DNA from: Impatiens glandulifera
Taxonomy: Eukaryota > Streptophyta > Magnoliopsida > Ericales > Balsaminaceae
Direction: 5' to 3'
Assembly (NCBI RefSeq): GCF_907164915.1
Contig: NC_061870.1
Coordinates: 26,697,348 to 26,761,347, forward strand
Length of the DNA stretch: 64,000 bases
The notes beneath the pieces were generated by a model. The model ran no database searches and was not told the DNA's origin. It was given only the letters and a program-made list of their open reading frames with translations. The position numbers and the translations under genes are program-made. Numbering within the stretch: position 1 is the first letter of the stretch; every line of letters starts with the position of its first letter. This document shows positions 11,501 to 23,430 of the stretch, one piece after another.

Positions 11501-12186
11501 GCAATGCTAGAAATACTATAGATGATGGAACGAGGCAACTGAAGATAAATAGCACAACTGAAACTCCTGATTCAGACAGGTATTTGTACATGGAGTAGAC
11601 TGACCATATTCTCATGAAATTGCCAATAATGTGTATTATCTGTAAAGGAGTCTGTCTGCAAACAGAAAAAAAAAGAAATGGCTGAACACAACTATATGAA
11701 TTATAGAAATGTAATACAGATTTCAAATCTTAGCAGATTGGTCAATAATTTAGATAATTTATTGCACAATAAGACTGAAGCTTATGTGTATTTTCATGTA
11801 TCTTTTCCTTACACAGGATACATAAAACTAAACAGGCACAAAAAATCAATTCATCTTCATTGGCTTATATCTTGCAAATCCATCGAAAGACCTGATGCTT
11901 GTGCTAGCCAATAGAATGAACCTTAAGAAAAATGTAACTAAGCTATGATATTTATCAGGCAGCTCACAGCTGGAGCTCAAACCATACTCAGATATTAGGA
12001 AATAAAACGAGAAACATAATGATTAAGAAAATATAACTTGTGTTAAAAACCTAAACTTTGAACAATTTGGTTTATGTTTGACGCGAATCAATCAAACAAT
12101 CCTAAGAACACATGAAATTGGGGTTACCTAAAAGTTGCATGATTGGAGAAACCTCGATCTTCTGAAACTTGATTGGGGGACATCAT
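8580..12186 (-). CDS. ZnT5/MTP12-like N-terminal membrane protein without cation-efflux domain
   Basis: Ten exons, 5' to 3': 12186-12128, 11655-11463, 11374-11289, 10606-10525, 10326-10260, 10096-9975, 9595-9509, 9404-9295, 8971-8868, 8689-8580; all phases agree and give 339 residues. The product is strongly hydrophobic and matches the extra N-terminal membrane half of ZnT5 (SLC30A5) and plant MTP12: a GLRTCGPLR motif, then RRLHAI..., WPFLSTIVFGVVLIFYID, and a C-terminal FSLPGFFICSTILG helix. In animals and plants this half normally precedes a cation-diffusion-facilitator domain and works as a heteromer in the early secretory pathway. Here the frame stops after the Thr-rich tail and no CDF domain follows. 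The frame stays open upstream to an ATG at 12411, but that ATG overlaps a site II promoter motif, so the Met-Met at 12186 is preferred. The acceptor before exon 10 is weak. A SINE lies in the intron between exons 6 and 7. Confidence 0.78.
9740..9880 (-). mobile_element. tRNA-derived SINE in an intron
   Basis: On the minus strand the element starts near 9880 with GATCATGGTAGCTCAAGTGG, which contains a perfect box A (TAGCTCAAGTGG), and a box B-like AGTTCGATTCT about 45 bp on. It continues with TGCCGTGGTAGCCTCCTCC and ends in an A-rich tail near 9740. This is the standard layout of a plant tRNA-derived SINE, here in the same orientation as the host gene. Confidence 0.7.
10690..10985. mobile_element. 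Short nonautonomous repeat, MITE-like
   Basis: An AT-rich block in the intron between exons 3 and 4 of the ZnT5-like gene carries GATCATGGTCCAAACAA and ATCCGAATTATAGTGTAA. A related, inverted block with TTACACTATAATTTGGATC lies at 18040-18240. The ends are not defined. Confidence 0.35.
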
Positions 12187-12410
12187 CTTTTTGAAATGAA
12201 AGCTTGTCACAGAGCCTGGGAAGTAGAAACAAAACCCATGAAATGTAGCTCTGCGATCAAAGGCTATGTAGGAATGTATGTATTTTACGGAATCGTCATG
12301 AGGAAGCTTATTTGCAGATTTCTGCTCCCTCAGTAGTAAAAGAAAATGAAGGTGAATCTCGTAAGCAAAGCAAAGAGAGAAAAGACGACGAAGAAGAAGA
12401 AGTTGAGTCA

Positions 12411-12470
12411 TGGGCCGTTACATGGGCTAATATATGACCGTTATTCCCATTAATCTACCATAAAGGCCCA
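12411..12470. promoter_or_regulatory. Site II (TGGGCY) cluster, probable promoter of the ZnT5-like gene
   Basis: TGGGCC at 12411-12416, TGGGCT at 12423-12428 and GGCCCA at 12465-12470 form a cluster of TCP-type site II elements, typical of housekeeping plant promoters. Its position suggests transcription of the minus-strand gene starts just below 12400. Confidence 0.5.
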
Positions 12471-12479
12471 AATTTTCAG

Positions 12480-13250
12480 TCAAATGGTTCAAGTGTACAA
12501 AAACTTGGAACATTAATACATTTTTTAAAAGGCTTAAATGTCCAATTGGATTTCCTTATTAAATTGTGGACACTTATTTAAACTTGACCATTTGAGTTTA
12601 TACTTATCACCGTACAAATGAGTCAACTTGACTTTAAACCGTTCGGTCAAATCTCGACTATAGTTTGAATTGAATCAAATTCGAGCCGATATAATACTTA
12701 CGCAATAACTTGTTAACATTGATAATAAATCATATTTTTTTATTTATTTTAATATTAAAACTTAAAATAAATATCTTTCTTCACAATTATTTAAAATTTT
12801 AATTTTAGTTCAAGTTTTTCGAGTCAAATATGTAAGTAATAATCGATCTCGAACACAAATTTATAAATTCGTTCAAACTCGAATTAATAAATATTTAATC
12901 AACTCGAACTCGAGCTCAAAGCTCACTTGACTCAATTTGCAGTTACCATATTATATTAAAGTTGTAATTTTTCACTCGAATATAAGATACTTTTAGTAAA
13001 AATTAAATTTCATTTGAGTTATTTATTGGATTGAAATTTTTTTAATGACATTATTATTATATATATTTATATTTTTCCATTGAAAAAAAATTATAAATTT
13101 TTTACACAATTTTGAATTTTAAATATAATAAAATTATTTACTCAAAATAAAATAGTAACTAAGAATTTGATTAAATTAAATTAATTGGAGATATATAAAT
13201 TATTAAAATAACATAAAATAAAAAGATCTGCAAATCTGGACCGTCTAAAT
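12480..13250. repeat. AT-rich spacer with a common plant dispersed repeat
   Basis: The block 12640-12950 holds repeated TCGAAC/GAGCTC-type words (AACTCGAACTCGAGCTC near 12900), a pattern frequent in decayed plant transposon families. No frame or terminal repeat is defined. The rest is featureless AT-rich DNA. Confidence 0.35.
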
Positions 13251-13685
13251 TTAGGGCGAACACATCCACGATTAGTTCTCATTCTTGTCTTTATCTCGTC
13301 AAATCTTTTTAAGACCACAGCCGTGTTCAGCGCCCGACTTCACAGCCGTTTGCATCCGGAGCTGAAGAAGAAGAAGAACCCACCGGCCGTTGATTCTTAT
13401 CCGAGTAAGGTTTCAAACCCAATGAGCACTTTCATCTGGGTCTTATTTTGATTTCTGCTATTTGATAAGCTAATGTGTTCTTTCATTGAGTACTTGTCTG
13501 CAACTTAGTAATCAGTCATGAATAAGTAACACTTTAACTGAGCTAAAGATCTCACCTTTGCTAGTGAATGCTGGATTTTCAAAACTGGGCAGCTTAAGTG
13601 TATATTTCTCGGGTGAGATGAGATTAGGAAATGTTTCAGATGTTTTCAATCAATTGTTATTTGTATTGGTTGCAGGAGTGACAAG

Positions 13686-14602
13686 ATGTATACTTCAATG
13701 AAGAAGATCCACAAGGATAAGGGATCAGATCCCACTGAATTTGAGGAAACTGTTGCACAGGTTTGTAGTCCAATTATTTACAATCCTTGATTTAGTCATA
13801 GGAAGATTTGTGTTCTTGATTGATGATGATGGTGATGAATTTCCAGGCTTTGTTTGACTTGGAAAACACTAACAATGAGTTGAAGAGTGATCTTAAAGAT
13901 TTGTACATCAACACAGCTGTGTAAGTGTTGAAAATTGAACTTTGACAATAACCCATTAGTCTCCTTTCCTTTATTTATAGTTTGTTTATTCTTTCTTGTG
14001 CAGGCAAGTTGATGTGTCTGGTAACCGCAAGGCTGTTGTCATCCACGTTCCTTACAGATTGAGGAAAGCTTTTCGCAAGATTCACCTTAGGTTGGTGAGA
14101 GAGCTCGAGAAGAAGTTCAGTGGGAAGGTAGGAGTCTAATTTAGTAATTTTACTAATTTTGATATGTTCATGGTTTTAGCCGTTTAAGACATGTTTAATT
14201 TTATCAGGATGTTGTTTTCATTGCCACCCGGAGGATAGTGAGGCCACCTAAGAAGGGGTCTGCAGTTCAGAGGCCACGTTCACGTACACTAACTTCAGTG
14301 CATGATGCCATTCTTGAGGATCTCGTCTACCCTGCTGAGATTGTTGGCAAACGTACCCGATACAGAGTTGATGGATCAAAAATCATGAAGGTAAAATTTC
14401 ATTAAGTTGATCATATTTGGAATTGGGTGGTAACACTTTATATGATATTTGCTCATCCAAAAATTGCGAATTTCCTTGGCAGGTATATTTGGATAGCAAG
14501 GCACGCAATGACACGGAGTACAAGCTCGAGACATTTTCTGGAGTCTATAGGAAGCTCTCTGGAAAAGACGTTGTTTTCGAGTACCCAATTACAGAGGCGT
14601 AA
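13686..14602 (+). CDS. RPS7: 40S ribosomal protein S7 (eS7)
   Basis: Coding exons 13686-13760, 13847-13920, 14004-14127, 14208-14390 and 14483-14602 give 191 residues, the usual length of plant eS7. eS7 is part of the small cytosolic ribosomal subunit. Diagnostic segments are [48 protein letters not shown] and [18 protein letters not shown], with EYPITEA at the C end. A 5' UTR intron is likely (donor near 13405, acceptor before 13677), as is common in plant ribosomal protein genes. The gene is tail-to-tail with the mannose-6-phosphate isomerase gene, 358 bp away. All exons are in phase and the gene looks functional. Confidence 0.96.
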
Positions 14603-14960
14603 CTTTTCTTGCTCCGGTTTATACTCGATTCATGGCAGAAGCTTACAATTTCATTTAAGAGATGAACGAGTAAACCCGAAGTTTTGACATGAGGTTAAAT
14701 TGAACGATGATTTTGCTTTGTAATAGGAAAGCCAGAAACACCACCAAAACATGTTAGTTTTGCTTTCCAATCTTGGTTCTTGTTTTGTTTAAATCTTTCA
14801 AACATATGTATTAGTACCTTTCTTCATTTCCCTTTGTTTGTTTTGAGTAACAATGTTGCCTAATTTAAAATGTTTTATTTTAAAATAACTTTATTAATAT
14901 GATTATAAGTATTTCATACAAAGATAAAGGAGGTACATAATTTGCCAATACAAGCAAAGC

Positions 14961-16880
14961 TTACTGCTTTTTAAAGAACCTGCTATTAATTCCAGCCCTG
15001 TACAAATTCAGCTTCGACATTGCTGTCTCTATATGAACCTCTGTTCCTGCACCTGCAAAGAAGACATCGCCTTCCTTAACCGACAGCCCTTCAGACAATG
15101 GACCGCCGTGCATGGTTCCCTCACCATTGGTCAACACAAAAATAGATGGACCAGGAACGGCTGGGAAAACAGTAGACCTTCCTGATGGAAGGGCACAATG
15201 ATCAATCTCAAATTCCTCAAATGGTGGGAGATATTTCTTAGTATAAGGGTTTGCAGGAATTCCCTCCAAGATTTCAGGAAATCCCTATAAATTTAAGTTC
15301 ATATCAGCAGTTAGTAAAGAAACGATCCAAACGCAATGTCATCTGAATCCAAATACGTTTAAACCTGGTTGTATGTGAGCATGGAGCAAAGAACTTGGAT
15401 GTCGCGATGTTTTGGTGTAAGGCCAGCTCGGACAACATTGTCCGACGTTGCCATGCACTCAACACATTCCCCCGACAAGTAGGCATGAGGTTCGCTTGCC
15501 CCTAAATACAGAGCTTGGCCTGGCTTAAGTTTGACATGGTTGAAGAGGAAGGCTGCAATTACACCTACATCGTATGGATACTGTTTTTCTAACTTCAACA
15601 CTAGCTTTTCCTTCTCTGTCAATTTACCCTCCTGCAAAAAGTTTAAATATATGAATATAACCTTTAGATTAAGCAATTACCAATTCAAAGTGGGTTGATG
15701 TTCATTCACATCATGTCAAGGTCAAATGTAATGGCTCACTTTCTTAGTCAAATTTTGGCTCAATAGAAATTGCATCACTGGCTATAATAGTCATCAAATG
15801 ATAAGGTTAGCAGAGTCTAGGCCATTAGGGTAATTGGGTTTGGATAATCCTTTTTGTTTTCAAAACATGTGAAAAATCTTATCGTGACTTGTTAAAGGAA
15901 AGAGCAGAAGGTTTCAGTTCACCTTGCTTGATTCGTGGAGACGACTTCTGATTGCAGACAACGCTTTCGAAACAACACTGTCGCTAGCAGACATGATTTG
16001 GGTAAACACTGATCGTAAAACTGATTTTATTCTCTCTTCTCCAACATCATGATTAATGTCTATTATTAGTTTCTTATATCCATTACCAATCACTTGTTCG
16101 ATCTCGGGTACATTCTGCATAACCTCTTTAAGCTCCTGAAAAACATCCAATATACTAAAATAATTAAAACCAAGTTAAATTGGTCAATCATTTTTCTCTG
16201 AATTTCTGCCTAATACATGCTTGTTAATTGTTATGATCATCTTTAATATCTTGAATACAAATTACAGAAAGAAAAATGCATTCAATCTGATACGTGAAAG
16301 AAAGAATAGAACCTTAAGGCTAATGAATCCACTTAGGGCCTCAAATTTGGTCAGCGCCAGAGCCATCTCAGGCTTATGATTATCATCCTTATAGATATGT
16401 GGCTGGTGTTTATGCAGATAACCAGCCAATTCCTTATTTGGATGTGCCTGAATTGACAAAGCTTTTGCCACTGAAAGTACCTAATAAATAACAAGAGATG
16501 TGAATGAAACAAACGAAGTTTTCAAAGCGAGACGAATGGGAGAGAATTAGTACCTTAAACAGGAAAGGTAGATCATGGCCCCATTTCTGGACAACCTTAT
16601 CTCCAAGAACACTAGGGTTTCGATAAATAAAAGACTTCAATGTCTCGTCATCTCCATAGAGAAAATCATTATCAACAACAAACGTCGGTCCTGAATCGTG
16701 CGTTCCCATCCAGAACTCGGCATAATGCTCGCCTTCTTCAACGGAAAGTCCAGAATTCATGGAGAACAATCTTGATACAGTAGACTCACAGCCAACTCTA
16801 CCCCAATCATAGTTCTTAACTGCACATCTCAGCCTGCGGAGACAGCCTCTCTTCTCCGGCGAACCGTTAGTAACCTCCAT
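14961..16880 (-). CDS. PMI: Mannose-6-phosphate isomerase, type I
   Basis: Five exons, 5' to 3': 16880-16554, 16480-16313, 16135-15923, 15631-15365, 15284-14961; 432 residues. The enzyme interconverts fructose-6-phosphate and mannose-6-phosphate in the cytosol, the entry to GDP-mannose, ascorbate and glycan precursors. The zinc ligands of the family are all visible: Gln120 and His122 in SIQAHPNK, Glu147 in the signature YKDDNHKPE, and His285 in [10 protein letters not shown]. The active-site region [11 protein letters not shown] follows. Arabidopsis has PMI1 and PMI2/DIN9; the neighbourhood (ABA4, M50B) favours the PMI2 position, but I cannot separate the paralogues by sequence alone. No truncation. 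Confidence 0.95.
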
Positions 16881-16889
16881 TGTTGTTAC

Positions 16890-18300
16890 GATTCAGAGAA
16901 GTAGATAGAGAAAGATGAATCTTACGAGAATCAAAGCTCAGTTCTTGTGCCGTTTTTAAGAACGAATCTATGGGGAGAAGAAATGTAGAGAGGAAGACGG
17001 AAGTAACTTCCCTTTTGGAAATGGAAGTTTGTTACGATTCAAGCGGGTGTGTAACTGAATCAATTCACGAAATAGTCTTTTTTTTGCCGACGTTTCTGCT
17101 ATACTTATTTTATTTTCAAATAATATATATTTCTTAAAATTAAATTTCATTATTATGTTGTAGAAATTTCGTGCACATTTCACGACAACAAATTATAAAT
17201 TATTAAAAGTATTTTCACTCAATCTATATCTTATAATTGAATAATCAGATACCTCACATTTTAATTAAATTATTTGATTATTATCTCACGTTTATTTCAT
17301 TAAATGGAATGATTTTTTAAGACTAGAACCCATTTGCATCATACAAAATGAATAGAGCTCTACTGAATATGGGAAAGAGAGGGTTTCTTTAGTCATTTTC
17401 ACCAATTGGATTGAATATATATGGACAAATCAATAAGGAAACTTCACATGGAGTAGGTACCGTTTGGATTTTGATGGTGTGACAGATGAATTCGAATGTT
17501 TTAATTCCATAAGAAAAAAAGGGCAAAATATCGTGTGTAATGGGTTAGAAGAATGAAGAGATTAGTTTACACGAATAATTTTTGAACAAACTGGATCAAA
17601 TACATCCTGAAATCACTGTCGTGTTTCTTCGAATTCGATAAATTTATGACCATGTTGGATCAAGTACAATCGACATCGACGGTGATTCTGCAAAATAGCT
17701 TCAAATTAGTTTCAAGAAGTCTAAACTGCGATCAATGTAGGACCAAATTCTCAAACACCCAAGGCAATAAAATTTAACATTTTGCATACTATTGGTATGA
17801 AGATTGGTTGTATTATTATGACAAGTTTTTGTTTTGCGACCCGGGTTTATACTCGTGGATGGCTAGTACGACCCCATTTAAATGAGAGTGTAGTGGGAAA
17901 GTTATTTGTGCCACAATTTAATACAAACAAAAGTAAAGATGAAATCTTCAATCTGCCTAATTCTATGAAGTCATTAGACTTGTGACTAAATGACTAATTT
18001 TCAACTTCAATAATTATTTGAAAAAAAAATATATTTTTTTATGTTTTTTAAAACCATTTTTTTCATGATCTCAAATATGATCCTGATGCAAAAAAAAATT
18101 ATCCTAAATGAAACAAAATATTACACTCAATTATAATTTTTATGTAGAAAATAATTTGTATATCAAATAAATCCACAAATGTTACACTATAATTTGGATC
18201 ATGATAATTATGACCCATAAAAAATCAATTATAATATTGACGAAATTTCAATGTAAAATATAATGTGACTGAGATTGAAATGTCTGTAAATAGGCTATGT
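16890..18300. other. Spacer between PMI and the peptidase gene
   Basis: Contains the PMI promoter near 16890-17050 and AT-rich DNA. A MITE-like block at 18000-18240 resembles 10690-10985 in reverse. A 67-codon plus-strand frame at 17782-17985 is not recognised. Confidence 0.4.
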
Positions 18301-18312
18301 TTATGACATACC

Positions 18313-20521
18313 TTAAGACAAAATGACAAGTCCAAGATAAATGGCTCCAGCGAGAAATATTAAAGTGATCATTCCCCTGCAAGCAATTATTACAATAAAG
18401 AGAAAAATGAATTATTATTATTTTAAAAAAAAGAAGATAAATATGTGTATTTTTTAATGTCAAAACATTCAACATTGAATCATTCAACAAGCTCACCATA
18501 TAACTCCCCATGCAGCACCATTGCAAGGGCATGGACACAGTTCTGCAAACTTCTCAGCATCGCTTGAGTTGACTCTTCGAGATATCAAGTCATCGTAAAT
18601 ATCTATATACAAGTCATTCAACATGTTATAATACAAATAAACAAAAAAAAAATAAAAAATTGTTTCCAGATTTATACAGAAAGTAAATTTTTGTTACACA
18701 CCATAAATAGAAAACAAGCTGTTCATTACACCTGCAAAATTAGACATCATATATGAGAAAATATTCTTAGTTTCCTAAGGAAGGACATGAAAAACAAGCT
18801 GTTCATTACCGATGAATAGAATGATGTACCGAAGAATTTTAACTTTAGTGTACTCTTGCAAAAGCCAAATAACAGCAAGGAAAATGATAAATCCTGACAA
18901 TTTCCATCCAGATCAGCATAATCAGCAGTCAATATAGAGGCTAATATAGATTGCGAAAAATCATACAATTACATATAGCAGTCAATATTCGAAAGTAATT
19001 CACCTATGCAAAGTCCTCTAAGGGTCCACTGATCCAACAACAGAGCAAAAGGAAGTTAGAGATGGCAGATGATGAAATCAATTCATAACAAATGTAGATA
19101 TATTACTTCAACATACATTTTTAGCAACAAATAGCACAATAAGCAATGCAATAGCAAAGCAACCAGCAGCAATTCTGGTGGTCAGAAGAGTTGTGGATGC
19201 AAGAATAAAGACCATTCCCCAGAATGATGATCCAAGATCTGAATGCAAGAAATGAAAAAGTAAATACAAATCAGCATAAGAAATGAAGCAAATAGAAAAA
19301 ATAGGAATTTATTTAGTATTTACATCCAGCAGGTAAGATCACCCAATACACCCCACCACGTGTCTGTGTTACCCCACCCTCGTTTGCATGAACTTGAATA
19401 CCCTCAACCTGTCAAACACAATATTACCAGACAAATTATTCCATCTTCTAATAAGAAAATTTTCATGTCCAGTTTTTCAAAGGAATAGAAAAAAGGATAT
19501 TCAGTTCATTCAATAATGCCACAAATGGATCTTCATTGTTTCAGTGTAAGAGACTATAATTTAATACAAGGCAGAAAAAGCAAACTAGATCAAACATTGT
19601 CAATGATTAGAAAAGCTGCAAAAAAAGAAGAAGAAGGAAATCATACATGACCACATGTAAGAATACAAGCAATCGCATGGCTCGCTTCATGTAGAAAGAC
19701 GGTAATGAGCTTGAATGGTGTCAAAAGGAATGTCCTCCATAGCTGTATAATCACAAAGAAGAAACAGTTCACAATAAAAAACTTTTTTTAAAAAATGGAA
19801 AATTCATCAATCTGTTATGGTAGAAATGGACCAAAATAAGCACAAGTGATAACATGTGTATTGATGAGTGATGAGTTCAAGAATTCAAGAACATGGCTTC
19901 AACTCTGAAAACATAGAATCCTAATTCATCCAAAATTCAAAAGTAGTTCCTCAGGAAGCCCACAATAAGCAATTAAGGAGCATTTTATGTTAAATATACC
20001 AGCTTAGATTATAACTTAAAGGTTTTTACTGTAGCAACTAGCAATTTAGCAAACCTACTGATACAATATAGAGATTAGGGTTTCAAAGGAGCAATCACAC
20101 AAAGACAGGTGCCCAAATAATTATATTAAATTAATTAGTTTATGGTGGCTTCTCACCTCCCTCCCTTGGATTGTTTAAACCCTAGAATTTGAATTCTATC
20201 ACATACATTCCAAAATAGCTCAAGATTTTACAAGACACTGAATATGGTTGTGTTCTTCACAAAAAGGTTAGTGGATAGTGTCTAACAAGCAATGTTCTTG
20301 CATCTTCATTGAGGATACAAGATAAATCCTATTTCAATTGAATCATTAAGTAAGCAAAACAAGATTCACAAACTGATCTAACACAAACAAACAAAAAGCA
20401 AAAGGAAAGCGAATAGAGGCTATACCAGAAGTATAACTAGAGTATAGACGCCGATGGTGATGAGAAATACAGTCTGATCGTGTTGGCAGCAGTTCTTGAG
20501 TTCCCAATTGGGCATTATCAT
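18313..20521 (-). CDS. M50B-like membrane metallopeptidase
   Basis: Nine exons, 5' to 3': 20521-20426, 19742-19647, 19408-19324, 19238-19117, 19028-19004, 18893-18810, 18731-18702, 18602-18497, 18376-18313; 235 residues. It is an integral membrane protein with about six hydrophobic segments. The metal-binding HEASH (residues 50-54, an HExxH motif) sits in the second helix, and the next exon carries the conserved GGVTQTRGGVYWVILPAGY segment. A Cys-rich CPCPC motif lies before the last helix. This is the plant peptidase M50B-like family, whose substrate is not known to me. Two very small exons (25 and 30 nt) are in phase and preserve family-like sequence. A 19-nt copy of exon 7 sequence sits at the donor of intron 6. 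Start chosen as the first in-frame ATG of ATGATAATG. Confidence 0.9.
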
Positions 20522-20524
20522 TGT

Positions 20525-22060
20525 CTCGACTGAATCAGACAACTCAACATACAAAACCCCCCAACGAAATAGTTTAAAATGTTAAAGCGCAGATAGAAAG
20601 GATAATATTCTTCAAGAACACTGTTTTCTTCTTTGGGTATGTATGATCTATGATCTTTGAGAGTAGTTGAACCTAATTGATTGGAAAATTTGAATCTGGA
20701 TTGGTGGGCTAGGGCCTTTGAAGAATTTCAGTTCAAACAACGGGTGGAAATCCCAATTAAAATCAATAGCCAGCCAATCAACTTCAAGTCTTCATCAAGC
20801 AGAACAGGACGACAGATCAGCTTTCAAATTTTCAAATCCAAAGGTGCCGGAAACATGTGATTTCTTTCTCTCTCTCACACACACTCACAAATAATAAACT
20901 GCAGTTATATAAGGATAGAACATTCCAATTCTACTTTTAAAAATTATTTTTCATCCATTTTTAATAAATTCATTTGGAATTTTGTTAATATAATATTATA
21001 ATAATGTAAAATGTTCTATATTTTCTTAGATTGGAATGTTCAAATTTAACTCATATGATGTCGGGATTTCGATCTATTTTTTTAAAATTTTACAATTTAG
21101 GCATGTATTATTAATGTTATACAAAATTAGTGTTATTAAACAATAAATAAATAAATAATTATATCACTCATTTAACTACATAATTTCAGCGAATTTAAAG
21201 TTTTGACTAATAAAATACTTGTAATAAAAATCGTTAATTCATTGAAATTCGGTAATTAAATTATTAATATAAATTTTTTATGTAAATAATAAATTAAATG
21301 AGTTTGTTATAGACAATTCACTGTTTTTAAATATTTCTTCTTTCTTTCCAACCCTATAATTACCTTCTTTTTCCCTATTTCATCTTTATTTCAGCCCTAT
21401 AATTACCTTCTTTTTCCCTATTTCATCTTTATTTCAGCCATAATTTTTTCTTTCTATTTTCTTTTATCTTTATCATGAGATCTAATCCTAAATCTCACTT
21501 TAGTTGCTATTCATAACTTTCATGCCTAACCTTCTTGTTAACCTTTATCTTAGACTTCACCTTTATTTAAGTTTATTCTTCTTTCTCCTTAATTTATTTA
21601 ACAAAGATTATTTAATAAATTTATATATATATTTTTACATCGCAAAATTTCTTTAATCGTACACTACTTGGAAACGACTCTTCGGTTAAAAAACGAAATG
21701 TTCCTAGAAATTCTTCTATCGTTATGAAATAAAATAATTATGTATAATTTACAAGAAATGCCACAATTTTGAAAAGAAATGATGGAATGTTACACCTTTA
21801 ATTTTGCATACATTTTTTTTTAATTGATACATAGTAAATTGTTGACCAAATTTATTTACAATTTTTTTCTCAATCAACTTAACTAACTTTACTAAATTTG
21901 GAAGCTTTTAATCCTAATGTTTATTTATTTGATTCAAAAGATGCAATTATATATTTCAAATTTCTTCAAACTAAAAAATATTCACAACCACCAACAATGT
22001 GTAGAAAAATATAAAAACATTTTACTAAAATAAATGAAAAATTTTAAACACTAAAAATGA
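20525..22060. other. Promoter region and AT-rich spacer
   Basis: The first 350 bp is probably the peptidase promoter and 5' UTR. Near 21345-21440 a 50-bp CT-rich segment (CCCTATAATTACCTTCTTTT) is directly repeated. Nothing coding was seen. Confidence 0.4.
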
Positions 22061-22290
22061 ATAAAGTGTTGTTATTCTGGTTGGTTAAAGGGTTCTACTT
22101 GTTTTATTAGGTTGCAAGTTCGAAACCTACAAATAACATTTTTAAATTTATTTTTAACCGTTTTAAGTTTATGGGCGGGTCAACTCACAATCCGACCAAA
22201 GTATCCAATTACTCTCACATAAATATCTAAATTAACTACAGCTCTCCGGCAATCCGGACACTTTAAAAATTAAGCATCATTATATATATA
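22061..22290 (+). mobile_element. SINE-like repeat family, copy A
   Basis: The head carries a box A-like GGTTGGTTAAAGG and box B-like GCAAGTTCGAAACC. The body shares TTTATGGGCGGGTCAA, AATCCGAC, TTACTCTCACATA and CAATCCGGACACTTTAAAAA with the other copies. The copy ends in ATTAAGCATCATTATATA and a TA-rich tail. The layout (tRNA-like Pol III head, unrelated body, simple tail) fits a tRNA-derived SINE. Confidence 0.7.
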
Positions 22291-22319
22291 GAGAGATTAG
22301 TTAGTTACAAATTTGAACT

Positions 22320-22580
22320 TTTATTTTTAAAATGTCTCGCGTTCATCAAATTTGATGTTGAATCTTAAATATAAATTGTTGTTAGTTTAGTTGGTTAAAG
22401 GATTATACTTGTTTTGTTCATAACATTTTTAAATTTATTTTTAACTGTTTTAAGTTTTTGGGTGGGTCAACCCACAATCCGACCCAAATATCCAATTACT
22501 CTCACATAAATATCCAAATTAACCAAAGCTCTCGATCCGGCAATCCGGATATTTTAAAAATTAAGCATCATTATATATGC
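22320..22580 (+). mobile_element. SINE-like repeat family, copy B
   Basis: It follows copy A almost directly. Box A (TAGTTTAGTTGGTTAAAGG) is kept, but about 20 bp including box B is deleted. The body and the ATTAAGCATCATTATATA end are kept. It shares an extra upstream segment (TCTCGCGTTCATC) with copy C. Confidence 0.68.
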
Positions 22581-22984
22581 TTTAATTGAATCAATTTGAA
22601 AATATTTATATTTTGTTTTTTATATATTTTGAGATTAATCAAATAAAACAGTTGATTTTGGTATGTAATGGTAGTTCATTTTATTTTTTCCAATAATTAT
22701 GATTCACCCTATGCTCTTATTTTATTTTCATTTCTCATAGTTTTTTTTATAACTTTGAACAATTTTGTGCAACTTATTTGATGTACAGAAATTAAGAATT
22801 TTAAATAAATATTATCTATATAAATATAGATGTATCAAAAGGAAATGAACAAAGAAAAATATAAAAATAAAAAAGAATGGTTCTTTTAGAGTTCAATTTC
22901 TCTCCCATGATTTATAAATGATCACAAAATATATAGTTGTTGCTCATTCTTCACTTTTTATCTCCTTACACTCAGATACAGACA

Positions 22985-23250
22985 TAGGATTCAGTGGTGG
23001 AGTAAACTTAAAAAAATTTTAGTATAGACTAAAATAAAAAATAAGAAAATTTTAAATAAAATAGATAAATAAAGGTAAATTTTACTATTATTTTAATAAT
23101 TAATTAAACAAAATACTGAATTCTATTAAAGTTTTTTAAAAAATTAAGAATAATGTCACATTTTAACCGAATTTTATTTATTTATTTTCTTTTCGGGTGG
23201 ACTTAACGTACACGAGCCCTACATAGATCCGTCCCTTTAGACTAAAATAT
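22985..23250. repeat. Possible transposon-derived repeat
   Basis: The edges GGATTCAGTGGTGGAGTAAA and GAGCCCTACATAGATCCGTC resemble ends often seen in decayed plant nonautonomous elements. Internal DNA is AT-rich. Boundaries and class are uncertain. Confidence 0.3.
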
Positions 23251-23430
23251 AAAGTATTAAATACACCGACCTGCGTCACCAATAGAGTATGTTCAAATTC
23301 AGCTGATAATGCTTTCATCTTCATCCGAAACTGTTTTTTAATATTGCATATTCAGAAGAGAGAAAAACTCGGACACCCTTCATGTATTCGACAACAATCC
23401 TCGAGTTCAATCCCGATCCAAATCCAAATT

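Noticed and set aside
12187..12411. N-terminal extension of the ZnT5-like protein starting at 12411
   Set aside because: The frame is open, but the ATG overlaps a TGGGCC site II promoter motif and the peptide looks like translated leader; kept only as an alternative.
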